Of a stretch of 64,000 nt of DNA, positions 42,293 to 59,991 are shown piece by piece; within the stretch, counting starts at the first letter, position 1; the number at the start of each line of letters is the position of its first letter. A program made the position numbers and the translations under genes. The stretch is from Pisaster brevispinus (lineage: Eukaryota; Echinodermata; Asteroidea; Forcipulatida; Asteriidae), in the NCBI GenBank assembly GCA_023634235.1, contig JAMKCF010000006.1, positions 7,098,421 through 7,162,420 of the forward strand, given 5' to 3'. The notes under the pieces were generated by a model. That model saw only the letters and a list, made by a program, of their open reading frames with translations, was not told where the DNA came from and did no database searches.

Positions 42293-42822
42293 ATGAAACC
42301 AAGGATGCCTCATAAGTGAACTTAATCACTGTAGCTCGTTAGCCAGAGGAAACCCGTAAACAAGGGTGCTTGCTGTGTGAACCAGAAACACTGGGTTAAC
42401 CCCTACTCTTCCATGATAAGTGTTCTGGGTTCTTTTACATGCACCACCAACGCAAGTACACGCGACCTACAAATGTCCGCAACCTTAATGTCCCATTCGA
42501 ATGAAAAAGCAGTTGCGGTAAAGTATCTTGCTCAAGGAAACAAGTGCCATGATTGGGACTTGAACCCACACTCTACTGGGCCCAATTTCATAGAGCTGCT
42601 TAAGCAGAAAATAATGACTAACAATTTACTGCTAAGCAGAAATGAGCAGGATACCAGTCACAAGCTGTAAACAAGACATTGTAGTTTGGCTGGTAACCTT
42701 ATTCTGGTAAGCACAATTTTATTGTGCTTAGCAAATTTTTGTGCTTAAGCAGCTCTATGAAATTGGGCCGTGATCAGAAACACCAGAGCTTGAGTCTGGT
42801 GCTCTTAACCACTCACTGTTAA
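42293..42822 (-). mobile_element. tRNA-derived SINE, copy 2, split by a MITE
   Basis: In reverse orientation relative to the copy at 14350: GAAACCAAGGATGCCTCA, AACCAGAAACACTGGGTTAA, AAGTGTTCTGGGTTCTTTTA, a B box read on the - strand (GGGACTTGAACCCACAC) and GTGCTCTTAACCACTCA. The GGCCCAATTTC MITE at 42578-42769 lies inside the tRNA-like head. Confidence 0.7.
42578..42769. mobile_element. GGCCCAATTTC MITE, reference full-length copy
   Basis: GGGCCCAATTTCATAGAGCT and its reverse complement AGCTCTATGAAATTGGGCC bound 192 bp. Internal CTAAGCAGAAATGAGCAGGA, GTTTGGCTGGTAACC and GTGCTTAGCAAATTTTTGTG recur in copies at 35534, 40439, 50191 and 59794. It is non-coding, probably a DNA-transposon derivative. 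Confidence 0.75.
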
Positions 42823-42929
42823 CCCTAATCACCCCGACCCTTTAAACTCACAATTTTTCTCTACAAGGTTTGTTATATACTAAGTAAGTTGATGTGTTTG
42901 CAACAGCTAAACGAAATTGTTCCCCAGAC

Positions 42930-50590
<7,661 letters not shown>

Positions 50591-50924
50591 TTTTGTTTAC
50601 GAATGTCCTTTAATTTAGTTGCTGTTTAACACCGACCGGTTTTCATTTTATGACACATGTATGATTTTACGGTCTCATCAAAGGGCGCCCTCAAGAGTTT
50701 GGGGATTAGCACAAAATACTTCGTTCAGAGAGCGACTCTCTAAGTGGTAACTAGTAGCTGTGACCACATCTTGACCTTATTGTGTATAACTCATTGCGAT
50801 ATTTATTGAAAGGTCAAGCAAGGCCGCATCTACCGGTTACCTTTTAAGTAAGTGATGTATAACTAGTGTTTACCGTACAAGTACTATCTACTGACTACTG
50901 TACTAGCTGTCAACAAAGTCAGTC
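50591..50924. promoter_or_regulatory. Putative bidirectional promoter of TSTD2 and SAC3D1
   Basis: Only 334 bp separate the two start codons of these divergent genes, leaving room for both 5' UTRs and one shared promoter. I see no TATA box. GACCGG-type motifs (ACCGACCGGT, CTACCGGTTACC) and AAGGTCAAG / TTGACCTTA steroid-receptor-like half sites are present, without proof of use. Confidence 0.5.
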
Positions 50925-50998
50925 ATGGAAAATGCGGCGAGAGGCAACAAAATTGTAGGCAGATGTCTGGACATGTGTCCAGAGAAAGAAAGAAAAAC
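50925..50998 (+). CDS. SAC3D1: SAC3D1 exon 1
   Basis: ATG opens MENAARGNKIVGRCLDMCPE, with the donor AAAC|GTAAGC, phase 2. The DMCPEKER motif begins the family. Confidence 0.88.
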
Positions 50999-53900
50999 GT
51001 AAGCATTTATTCAACATTTTGATAACTGAAAGGGTAGTCTACTGTCTCATAACACTACAGTCAAATCGTGCAAATGAATACGCTGGACTCCATCAGAATC
51101 GGAGAGAATGTGTTGACGCGCTAGCAGCCGCTAAAAAGGCATGGAAGGCGCTAGTGTTTGTTATATTAAATATATATGGCTACGTTACGACTTTACGTAC
51201 AAACTACAAAACAAGACTGTACAAACATTTTTAAGTAACGTTAGTTACATAACTTAGAATAAATACAACTAGTATTTCACTACAATACAGAGCTCTTTCT
51301 AACGGCAGTCTAATAAAAGTTTACAGTTCTGTAAATTGTGATACAGTCATTTGACCAGTTCGGGATCACTTTTTGAATTCACATTGTTTTTGGTTGCAAT
51401 CTCTTTGACATTTTAAACAAAAAAGTTTATCAGTTTACCTAAACATGTTATAAAACTCACCAAGTATCCACTGACAAAAAAAGATTAGTACTTTTGAAGA
51501 GGCTTTGAGAAAAGTATTGTCACCTGTTTGACCAGTTCAGGATCAGTTGATTCTATTCTGAATCAGTAGCTTGCCCTCTATTGCAAACCAATACTCCCAT
51601 TCATAAAACTGTCTCTCAAGGACACAAACTTCACAAGTGTGTTGGCATGGACATGGACTTCCTTTCTCCAGAGAATTTCATGCAAGTGTATTCAACAGCA
51701 GCGCAAAAATCCAGCAACAAAAACACAAAACAACAGCAAAGGCAAATGAAAAGGTGAAGCACGCCTAAAAGCAACATTGACCCAAATATCTATTCTTACA
51801 GTCGCAATTTCCTCCTCCAAGTTTCATTTTCTCACAAAAAAAAAATATTCCTACAAGAATTTGTTGAAGAAATGTATCTTAAAAGCAACAAATAAACGTT
51901 TGACTGCAGCAGTAAGATTTTACCTCACTGAGTGCGGCACCATTTGACGCAATGAGAGATGCTGAGTAGTGAGTGATCCCGAACTGGTCAAGGGTACGAT
52001 GCCCCCCAAAAGACGATTTCGGTAATTTCGTCTCCTCAAAAAAACAAGACGACTGCTCAGTATTTACCTGAAATATTTTTAACACATTCTAAGCATTTAA
52101 CATAAATTGTATTCGCCCTGGCGTTCAAATTTTAAAGGTGAGAAGTTTTAACAGCGTTTTTCAACCAACATTTTTTTTTTTAATAATGATCAAAATCGCA
52201 GACAAACTTCAAGAAAATGGCCATAATTTATTTGTTGATGAAGTTTGGAACCTTATTTTGGGTTTGTTGGTTTATTGCATGTTATTCTTCACATGTATCA
52301 ACAGAAATTGGTAATGTGAGAAGTAACTTAATTATGGGGTTGTTGCAAAGTTGAAGTGATCCCGAACTGGTCAATGATCCCGAACTGGTCAAATGACTGT
52401 ATATTTTATTTACTAAGACTTTTATTTACCAAGACTAAAAGAGAGTAGACTAAACTTAGTTGCCGTGCCATATATGAATTATGAGCATAAGGTAAGGAAT
52501 GGTTGACTGGACTGGTCTCTTGCTTTTGAATACTTTTACTGGAAAAATTTCCGCATTCAGCCACCAGCTTTTTGACGTTTTTAAAAAGGTTTTTTAAATT
52601 GTTTTTTCTCCAGTTCATACCTGAGGATGTGTTCTATCGATTCGGTGAATCTTGAAAACGTAAAAAAAATAGTTTTCATAGGGGATCGGTTTAAAAACTA
52701 GGGATATTTGGTTAAATCCTCAAATTTTGGCGGAAAAAAAACCCCGCTTTTTCCCACACTGTTTTCTTCTCTCCTGTCTCCTCACTCACCCAGTCTCCAT
52801 GTTGTCCCTCTATGTTTCTACCTGTATCTTATCTACTGGAAGGAATGAACGTTTAATCAGATAATGCAATGTACTTACGGAGATTCGAACCTGTAACAAG
52901 AGAGAGAACAAATTATTAAGAATGCATAGTCTGTACCACACGGCTATGAGGCATTGACACCTGAACGGTTTGTTTGTCGTACATGTTTCTCCCAATACCT
53001 GGTTCACCAAAGGTCATAATGATTATGTAATTTTTATGAATATTAAAATAAGCTGGGTTTGTCCAATGGCTTGCATAAACTAAATATTCATAACTTTGTT
53101 TTGGATTATTCCATTAGTTCAAGCCCTAGGTAAGTTCAATGCGTGCTTTGTGGGTTGTTCTAATTTTCCTCCTAAATATCATCTTCGATTATTACCCATT
53201 CCACAAATCAAAAAGTCCTAGCGAATTGTCCAATGCGCATGAACGATGACCGACTGATTGGAGTATTGCACAACTTACACAGACACACACACACAGCAGG
53301 AAAACGAAACAACATGGCGTTTGTTTTCATCTCACTGCAAGACGAAGCCTTGCGATTTTGGGACACCTTTTTAAGCCTTTAGAATTGTTAAATTCTGCCT
53401 GTTTTCTGGCTGTACATGTTCGGTAAACCCTCCTTGATAGGTAAGAATATAATTTAGTGAAAAAAAAAACAGAACTTAGGGAGATAAATTGGTGGCGAGC
53501 AGCGGAAAGTTTGCCCTTTTACTTTTAGTGTTGCTTGTTAATATTAGTTTGATGTTTGTTAGTCGCCGGGAGGGTGGAGGGCTATGATTCCCAACTACAT
53601 GAACTACTTCAATACTTGGTGTTGTTTTTGTTTTTTTCAAAATTGAATGATCTTTGGATCTTTGTGACCTTGTGAAAGTGAATGTTAATGATCTTATTTG
53701 ACCAGTGAATCTAAGCTGTTGAAATGGAATTACTTCTTTTGACTGTTGAATGCTGATGTAACGGAGCATTCATTTTCTAACAAAGTTAAACGAGCTTGTG
53801 TTTTAAATTGACTTATTTTGTTGAAATAGGCCGAGAAAAACCTTGTCTTTCTTACCCTTGAATAAAATATCTTATTACCTCATCCTCAATAATGATACTC

Positions 53901-56900
53901 AAAATTAATCAGAAATGTGATGTTTTGTTTTTTTCAGGCGGGAGTTGCAGATGAGACTTCATCCTTTGGAGGTTGCACCCGGCACTGATCCAAAGAAGTA
54001 TGTTGCTCAAATTGTATTATTATATTTCTAGTATTGAAACCAAGGATGCCTCATAAGTGAATTTAGTCACTGTAGCTCACAAGCCTGAGGAAACAAGGGT
54101 TCTTTTTAACCCCTTCTCTTCCACGATATAAGTGTTCTGAGTTCATATACATGCACTACCGACCCTACTTGTACATGGGACCTGCGGCTTAATGTCCCAT
54201 CCAAAGGACAGAGCATTTATTTTTAAAAGTTTCTTGCTCAAGGATACAAGCGTCAAGAGTGGGATTCGAACCCACACTTTAGAAACACCAGAGCTCGAGT
54301 TTGTGACTCTTAACCACTCGGCCAGGACACAACATATGTATATTGCAAACTCATACAAGGAATGTTATAAGTCGGTGTTTGTGTGGAATGCCATGTGTGT
54401 TCTGTCTGCTCCTAGAACTATGGGGCTGTTATGCTTTTGTTAGTGGAGACGATGGTGTAACAATATAGTTAGAACTACGATTGTTACATTGTTAAATTGT
54501 TTCGGTGTTTAACCTGTAGTCAATTGAAGTGCATATATTTGACTTTTGGCTCATAACTATACATTTTCAACCAATGAAACCTTTTTAAAATAAATAATTT
54601 CTGTGTGATGTGTTAAAACAATTATTGTTTTTACAGCGATTATACAATTTCTTTTCAAGCTCATATGCCAGTCCCATGACCATGATCAAAGAGTACTCAA
54701 GACCAGCGGCAGGGAAAGCTGATGCCATTACCTCTGACCTGCGACCTCCAGAAGTGTTGCTGAAAACTATGCACTACATGATAAAAAAGTATGTCGGATG
54801 GAAAGATGCTTGGGTGCAAAGAATGAGATACTCAAATTATCCTAAAAAAAGCCATCGCTGGCTTTGCCTGATTTTGATTAATTTACTTCTTGCTGCATGG
54901 TATGAGTAAATGCAAGTGTACCAATCCCGTCAGAGTAAAGGTTTTCGGTTGAGTTTAATGGTGTAGATCTTCGGTAGGAAAGAGGGGCGGGGGTCTGGTA
55001 TACTAATTCAACAAGACCAGTGAAACATTGTAAGTGTTTACAAAGACCGTGATTGTTTCAAGACAGCTCCTTTTTCTCACCGGTTCGCTGTTAGTTTCTT
55101 CTGACTGTCAATGCCTTATTTTGTCTGTGATCGACAGGTTATTACAGAGAAGGGACCAATCCTTTGTGACACAGTATGACTTCGTATTTGACCGAACACG
55201 CAGCATAAGACAAGACCTGGTGATTCAAAGAGCCAGAGGGGTGCAGTGTATGCAGATCCTTGAGCTGGCGATAAGATTCCATCTCTACTCTGGATACAGG
55301 TAGCCTAAACTTTAAAAAAGAAGAAGAAGAAGTTATTCAAAGCTAATTGATTCTTTGGGGTGCTGATCTAATCGAAATTCTCTGCCTGGATTCCGGCCTT
55401 GTAGGGGGCGAGGCAATTTTTCCTTGGAAAGGGACACCTTTTCCTTGGAAAAGGGACACCTTAAAGAGGTAATTGCATACTGGAAATGACCAGGGTAGCG
55501 GAGGTGATGGCACAGACGTAAATATCTCTGTTGCCTCTTCAAAATATTACACATCGGGGGTTGGTATTAACATTTTTTTTTTTAAAGGTGAACAAAATGT
55601 GTTGTTTATATTGTTCACTGATAATTATACTTGTGAAGGAGAGATTAAATTGAGTCCAAATTCTCAACATGGGGCATAAAAGAAGCAACCAGATAACCAT
55701 TGGCCAATGCTGTGCTTCACATGGAGCCTGCTGAATTCAACATTTTAATTAACAGTGAATGCACAACCTGCTGATTAGGGCAATGTTATAAAAACGGATA
55801 TAGATGGTCATGAAACTAGGATTCTATAAAGTGCAGAGTTTCCCGGACTTTCCATTTTCAAAAAGTATCCAGATGAGAAATGCAACCACTATCCCTTTTT
55901 TTGGTGCCTTGTTGAGATCCTGTTGTTTATTTACCTTATAAACAGTTACCTCAGTTTAGTGTTTCTTTTGAAAAACTCCAATCAGGCTTTGCACGGAACC
56001 CTTGTCTCGGTTTGACAGCAAGATCAACAGCGACCACACCCAAGAGTGTCTTAAGAGACTCCTCGTCTTGTACCAAGATGCTGAGAGAGATGGTTGCACC
56101 ACAAGCCCCAACCGAGAAGAGTTTGAGGCACTTTATCTGCTCTTTAATCTTGGTAAGTGGAAGGTAGCAGACTAATACTCTTTTAATTTGGGTGGGTGCC
56201 TGTTTGTAGAGTGTGCTAGTAGTGGTTGCTGATGTTACTGATGGTCGCGCCAGTGTCTTGTTGTACTGTGTAATGTCGGATGATCTCTATGGCTTCTGGG
56301 CAGTGCCATTGGACTATCTTGGCGATTTAGTCTTGAGTCTTCCCACAGGATGACAAGTTCTGTTTCCATGTGAATGCTCGACAATGACTGAGCCGAGGAA
56401 GGAATACAAAATAATTAAGCAAGAGATAACTTGGGGTTGAGTCTCTTTGTAGGTGCCCCCTCCCCCCCCCCCCCCCCCCCCGAGTTACATCTTATTTCAT
56501 TTTGCATTCCTCCATTAGTGCTACTTTATACTTTCCACTGGAGTTGATCTTAAGAATTTTCAGATAATAAATTGCAGTTTTTAAAACCAGGTTTCAACCT
56601 CAATCCCATTAAACCGGTGTCCCTCTCTCCCTCCTTGTTTGATAGGATCACCAGAAGCCTTGAGACATGCCTTCTCTCTACCCGTCGGAGTCAGGTTAGT
56701 TGGGCTGGATTCAGATGTTGGTCATGATGATGATCTTTGGATATTTTTGTACAAGTCTTCCTGAAATCTTCTTCCTTGTACTTTTTCTTCTTTCTTTTCT
56801 TCTGTCCAATACCTACTTAACCAAATCTGTTAAGATTTTCTCTGAAGAAAATTTACCTACCACTTCAGACAAAAAGCACTTGACTCTGTTTCTGGTTGAA

Positions 56901-58919
56901 GTATTGTCTTGAAATATTCTGATTGTTTTACTAAAATTAGTCTTTTAATTTTAGGAGAAATTATCTTCAAAGAGATGATAGCAATTGGCAATGAAGATAC
57001 ATGTAGTAAACAATCTTAAATAATTCTCACAAAGTAGAAGTATTTCCCATGACTGAAACTATTATTTCGTCCTCAATTTTTGTAACATATTTCATTTTTG
57101 TCAATTTTATTACTTTGTTTTTTTTCAAAAGGCAGCGCCCCAGCATCCAGCTTGCCCTCCATATCCACAGTGCACACCTTCAAGGCAACTTCATACGAGT
57201 CTGGAGACTAGCCTCTCGATGTGGTTACATACAAAGCTGTGCCCTTCATCGTCATCTCAGGCTGGCTCGATGGTAAGAAGTCAGGAAACTAAACCCAATG
57301 ACAATTACCAATGTGGGCCACATGCTTTCAGATGTTTCTGCTACACTTTTGCAAAATATTGCCGAACAAAATACTCAACTTAAATGACTGACTACTGAAT
57401 CACTGTATCCTTGAACTCGCATGCAAACTAAACGAGGCTAACATTACTGTTTGGTTTTACCCATGCACCGATGTGTTTTAAGCATCGTGTACTCGGTACT
57501 TTCTCCGAGTCCACATGCATATTACTTGGGTGGGATTCGTACCCACGACCTTTGCCATTCGATCTAGAGCAGACGTCTTACAACTAGAACACCCAGCTAA
57601 CCCAGTGGCTAGAGGCGGTTTGACTCCTTTATTTTAGCAGCAGGTACCGCAACAATTTTAAAGATGTTAAATTGGCATAAGGGATAGAGATGCATTATTT
57701 ATTTATTTTTTTTAAGAAAAAGAAGAACTGAGTATGCAGTGCTTTACACTCATCGTTGTGTAGGTTAAAACCAAATAAAATGTTTTGTTACGGATGCAAA
57801 TTTATCCTTTATTAAAGACTAACTTTACAAATGAAATATGAACGAGAATATACCGAGACTAAGCTATTCAAATTTTCCAGGCAAGCTGTTCGAATCCTGA
57901 ACACAGCGTACAGTAGTAAGAATCTTCGCTTCCCAGTGAATGTCTTATCGAAATGGTTGGTGTTTGACTCGGATCAAGACGTGATAGAATACTGCGGATT
58001 GTGTGGGCTCAACGCCCATGACGGAGGTGTGCCCTTCCACAAGAGTACTTCCATAGGAGCAGAAACTATAGTAAGTGGCACCCTTACAAGGTGCATTTTG
58101 GGGTTTTTTTTAGAAGAGAAAATTCATTCAAATCCTCGAGTTTTCAAGAAACATATCATAAAGGGACGGTACATCATTTTTTATTTTAAAATGACATTCA
58201 TTATTAATTTGATAATTGTGAAGAAACATATCATAAAGGGATCTGATATTTTGTGTGTGTTTTTAAAAGTGGAAATTTCAGCATTTTTGTGAAAAGGGTT
58301 TTCAGGTGTGCAACATTTCTGCTGATCAGCTGGTTTAATCTTTTCTTTAAAAGAAAGTGCCGTAGAAAATTGAAAACTGCAAAATTCTGTACAAAGTCAC
58401 TTGTGGTTGGCCATTTCTTCTCTCTTTTGCACCTACAAAGTTGCATTTCTGTGTTGTACATTTGCCACTAGCCAATTAACCCTTGAGAACCGTAGCGGCC
58501 ACAAACGGCTTGTACTGAAATGCCCAAAGCAGCTGCAAACGGCTGCAAGACTTGACCTCCTTATGCTCAAACAAGAGGTCAAAGAAAAGGTTTTGTGCTG
58601 AATTGACATTTTCCAATATTTCCTATATTAACGGAGAATCTACAGTTCTAAAAAAAACCGATATATTTCTGTTTCGTATAATTTTCCTGACATTTTTCCT
58701 GAAAATAATGAAGATTCCCATTTTGGTTGGAAAACTGAAGTAAGATAACGATAATTTTTGTTGTTGCTTTGTCTAAAACAGCCTCCTCATTGGAAATGCA
58801 GTCAACTGGTCGACTCCAAGCAGGGCAGTTTCAAAAGTCATGACCTCATCATGGACTGTGAACGCACAGGTCAAAGGTCAGAGGATAAAGACACATCCCC
58901 GAACCACCCTGAAAGGTGA
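50925..58919 (+). CDS. SAC3D1: SAC3D1: SAC3 domain-containing protein 1 (9 exons, spliced)
   Basis: The joined exons give 369 residues, similar to the vertebrate protein. The N-terminus carries the family signature GRCLDMCPEKERKTRE and RLHPLEV (~14-37). The SAC3/GANP domain follows (~50-280): IKEYSRPAAGKAD, LRPPEVLLKTMHYM, YDFVFDRTRSIRQDLVIQ, LYLLFNLG and CALHRHLRLAR. The VKEYSRPAAGK form favours SAC3D1 over MCM3AP/GANP, whose protein is far longer. SAC3-family proteins scaffold mRNA-export complexes of the TREX-2 type; vertebrate SAC3D1 (SHD1) is linked to centrosome duplication and mitosis. The last ~45 residues are family-variable. Confidence 0.9.
51342..52401. mobile_element. 1.06-kb transposon-like element with 27-bp inverted ends and subterminal repeats
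   Basis: CAGTCATTTGACCAGTTCGG at the left and its exact complement at the right are flanked by TA on both sides, and the 27-bp ends are identical. The TTGACCAGTTCGGGATCA motif recurs near 51528 (one change), reversed at 51973 and doubled at the right end. The CAGT start and TA duplication fit Tc1/mariner-like non-autonomous elements. No intact transposase frame is seen. It lies in SAC3D1 intron 1. Confidence 0.7.
52870..52985 (-). mobile_element. tRNA-like SINE fragment
   Basis: On the - strand, TGCCTCATAGCCGTGTGGTA and a B box GGTTCGAATCTCC are arranged as in a tRNA head, with a long insertion between them. It is probably a decayed SINE. Confidence 0.4.
53938..53997 (+). CDS. SAC3D1: SAC3D1 exon 2
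   Basis: The acceptor TTTTTTTCAG completes the Thr codon. It encodes RELQMRLHPLEVAPGTDPK, with the donor AAGAA|GTATGT, phase 2. Confidence 0.88.
54035..54330 (-). mobile_element. tRNA-derived SINE, copy 3
   Basis: It has GAAACCAAGGATGCCTCATA, AGGAAACAAGGGTTC, AAGTGTTCTGAGTTCA, GTGGGATTCGAACCCACAC and TCTTAACCACTCGGCCAGGA. Read on the - strand the head resembles a Leu/Ser-type tRNA (TGGCCGAGTGGTTAAGAG). It lies in SAC3D1 intron 2 and is uninterrupted, unlike copy 2. Confidence 0.7.
54660..54788 (+). CDS. SAC3D1: SAC3D1 exon 3
   Basis: The acceptor TTTCTTTTCAAG is phase 2. It encodes SYASPMTMIKEYSRPAAGKA and LRPPEVLLKTMHYMIK, with the donor AAAAA|GTATGT. A stronger-looking acceptor 23 bp upstream (TTTTTACAG) is rejected because its frame hits a stop. 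Confidence 0.85.
55138..55299 (+). CDS. SAC3D1: SAC3D1 exon 4
   Basis: The acceptor GTGATCGACAG and donor TACAG|GTAGCC are phase 2. It encodes QYDFVFDRTRSIRQDLVIQ and MQILELAIRFHLYSGYR, the core helical region of the SAC3/GANP domain. Confidence 0.9.
55986..56152 (+). CDS. SAC3D1: SAC3D1 exon 5
   Basis: The acceptor CTCCAATCAG is phase 2 and the donor CTTG|GTAAGT is phase 1. It encodes LCTEPLSRFDSKINSDHTQE, LKRLLVLYQDAERDG and EFEALYLLFNLG. Confidence 0.9.
56646..56694 (+). CDS. SAC3D1: SAC3D1 exon 6
   Basis: This short 49-bp exon encodes SPEALRHAFSLPVGVR. The acceptor is GTTTGATAG, phase 1, and the donor GTCAG|GTTAGT is phase 2. Confidence 0.83.
57132..57272 (+). CDS. SAC3D1: SAC3D1 exon 7
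   Basis: The acceptor TTTTTTCAAAAG and donor GATG|GTAAGA are phase 2. It encodes IQLALHIHSAHLQGNFIRVW and YIQSCALHRHLRLARW, the end of the SAC3/GANP domain. Confidence 0.88.
57500..57625 (-). mobile_element. tRNA-like SINE fragment
   Basis: On the - strand, CTAGCCACTGGGTTAGCTGG and the B box GTGGGTACGAATCCCACCC form a tRNA-like head. It lies in SAC3D1 intron 7. Confidence 0.45.
57881..58070 (+). CDS. SAC3D1: SAC3D1 exon 8
   Basis: The acceptor AAATTTTCCAG is phase 2 and the donor ACTATA|GTAAGT is phase 0. It encodes AVRILNTAYSSKNLRFPVNV, LVFDSDQDVIEYCGLCGLNA and a conserved-looking VPFHKS. Confidence 0.87.
58782..58919 (+). CDS. SAC3D1: SAC3D1 exon 9 and stop
   Basis: The acceptor TGTCTAAAACAG is phase 0. 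It encodes PPHWKCSQLVDSKQGSFKSH and a polar tail ending NHPER, then TGA. This tail is not obviously conserved; the exon is supported by phase and by having a stop shortly after. Confidence 0.75.
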   Translation, partial: PPHWKCSQLVDSKQGSFKSHDLIMDCERTGQRSEDKDTSPNHPER

Positions 58920-59793
58920 CATAAATACAAAAGCTATAGGACATAAAACATGTGACATCACATGTTAACAGAAGAGCCACAGAGCCTGGACTTCCTGCAG
59001 ACACAAATTTGCACACAGCTCAATGAAAGAAAACATAAAATCTAAGGCCCATGTCATACGAGGCAATTTACAGGCAATCAGTTCCAGCCAGGCAATCTCC
59101 ATGAAGAAAATTCACTCATACACTTGCGTACTAGGCACAAGCTTGCGCACCCATTCTATTTTGTTCATCCCTGTGGAGACATCTTTCGCTCTTTCCTTTG
59201 TCCCTGTAGTTAAGAACCTCCCATAGACTTTGTACACAAAATTCCTTGTGAAGCACCCCCAGTCTGTAGAACTTCCTCATGGAGACCTTTTGTTTTCCCT
59301 TTTCTGTCTTGTTTTCGGTCTCCATAAGGTAGTTAATGTAAAATCACCAACACACTTGTTACCATGTCTATACTACACATTTTAACATGGCCAATAAGAA
59401 TGGTTTACAAACTATCATGAATACAAGTAACAAAATAACTTCAGGCCACTACCAATGATGAACCCACTCAGTAGACACCAGTTTCGTAGCTTCCACATCT
59501 TTATCAAGTGATACACACAGATGCACGGTGGTTAGTCTCACAGCTCACAGTTTACAAAGTTACAAATTAATTTATAAGTACACTATTTATATAATACATA
59601 AATCGGGTTGGGGTGGATTTTGTCCAAAGGAATGGGGCTGTTGGTTGGACAAGTGTGTGTGTTTTTTTCCTAACCCCTTGGCTATGGCCACGGCTGCAGC
59701 TGCGGATTCATTTAACATGAAACACTGTGTCAAATTCACATATTTTCAAGATGGCTGATGGAGCCAGAGCCGTAGCCAAATCTCTCTGTACAA

Positions 59794-59991
59794 GGCCCAA
59801 TTTCATGAAGCTGTTAAGCAGATAATACAGCTTAGCAAAATTCTTTGCTAAGCAAAAAAAAAAGAGAGTTCTGAACCAATGGCAACAATGTAAACTCCAT
59901 GCAATTTTGGCTGGTAAACTGTTTTAGCTAAGCAAGATTTGTTTGTGCTTAGCGAGTTTTAGTGCTTACAGGCTTTTGTGAAATTGGGCCC
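59794..59991. mobile_element. GGCCCAATTTC MITE, full-length copy
   Basis: GGCCCAATTTCATGAAGCTG to TTTTGTGAAATTGGGCC, with TTTGCTAAGCAAAAAA, GGCAACAATGTAAACTCCAT and GTGCTTAGCGAGTTTTAGTG inside. Confidence 0.65.

Larger units (their letters stand above)
39581..42929. other. Intergenic DNA between convergent gene B and TSTD2
   Basis: No exon is recognised. It holds a MITE at 40009-40164, a half copy of the GGCCCAATTTC MITE (40439-40555), a poly-C element (41733-~42030) and a SINE with a nested MITE (42293-42822). The 40600-41700 part is AT-rich with no recognisable feature. The 3' UTR of TSTD2 must begin at its right end. Confidence 0.55.

Noticed and set aside
53311..53390. Short + strand frame starting ATGGCGTTTGTTTTC in SAC3D1 intron 1
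   Set aside because: Ends after about 24 codons with no donor in phase with exon 2 and no family similarity.
54637..54659. Stronger-looking acceptor TTTTTACAG for SAC3D1 exon 3
   Set aside because: Phase 2 entry there hits a stop before the conserved IKEYSRPAAGK; the acceptor at 54659 keeps the frame and joins exon 2 correctly.
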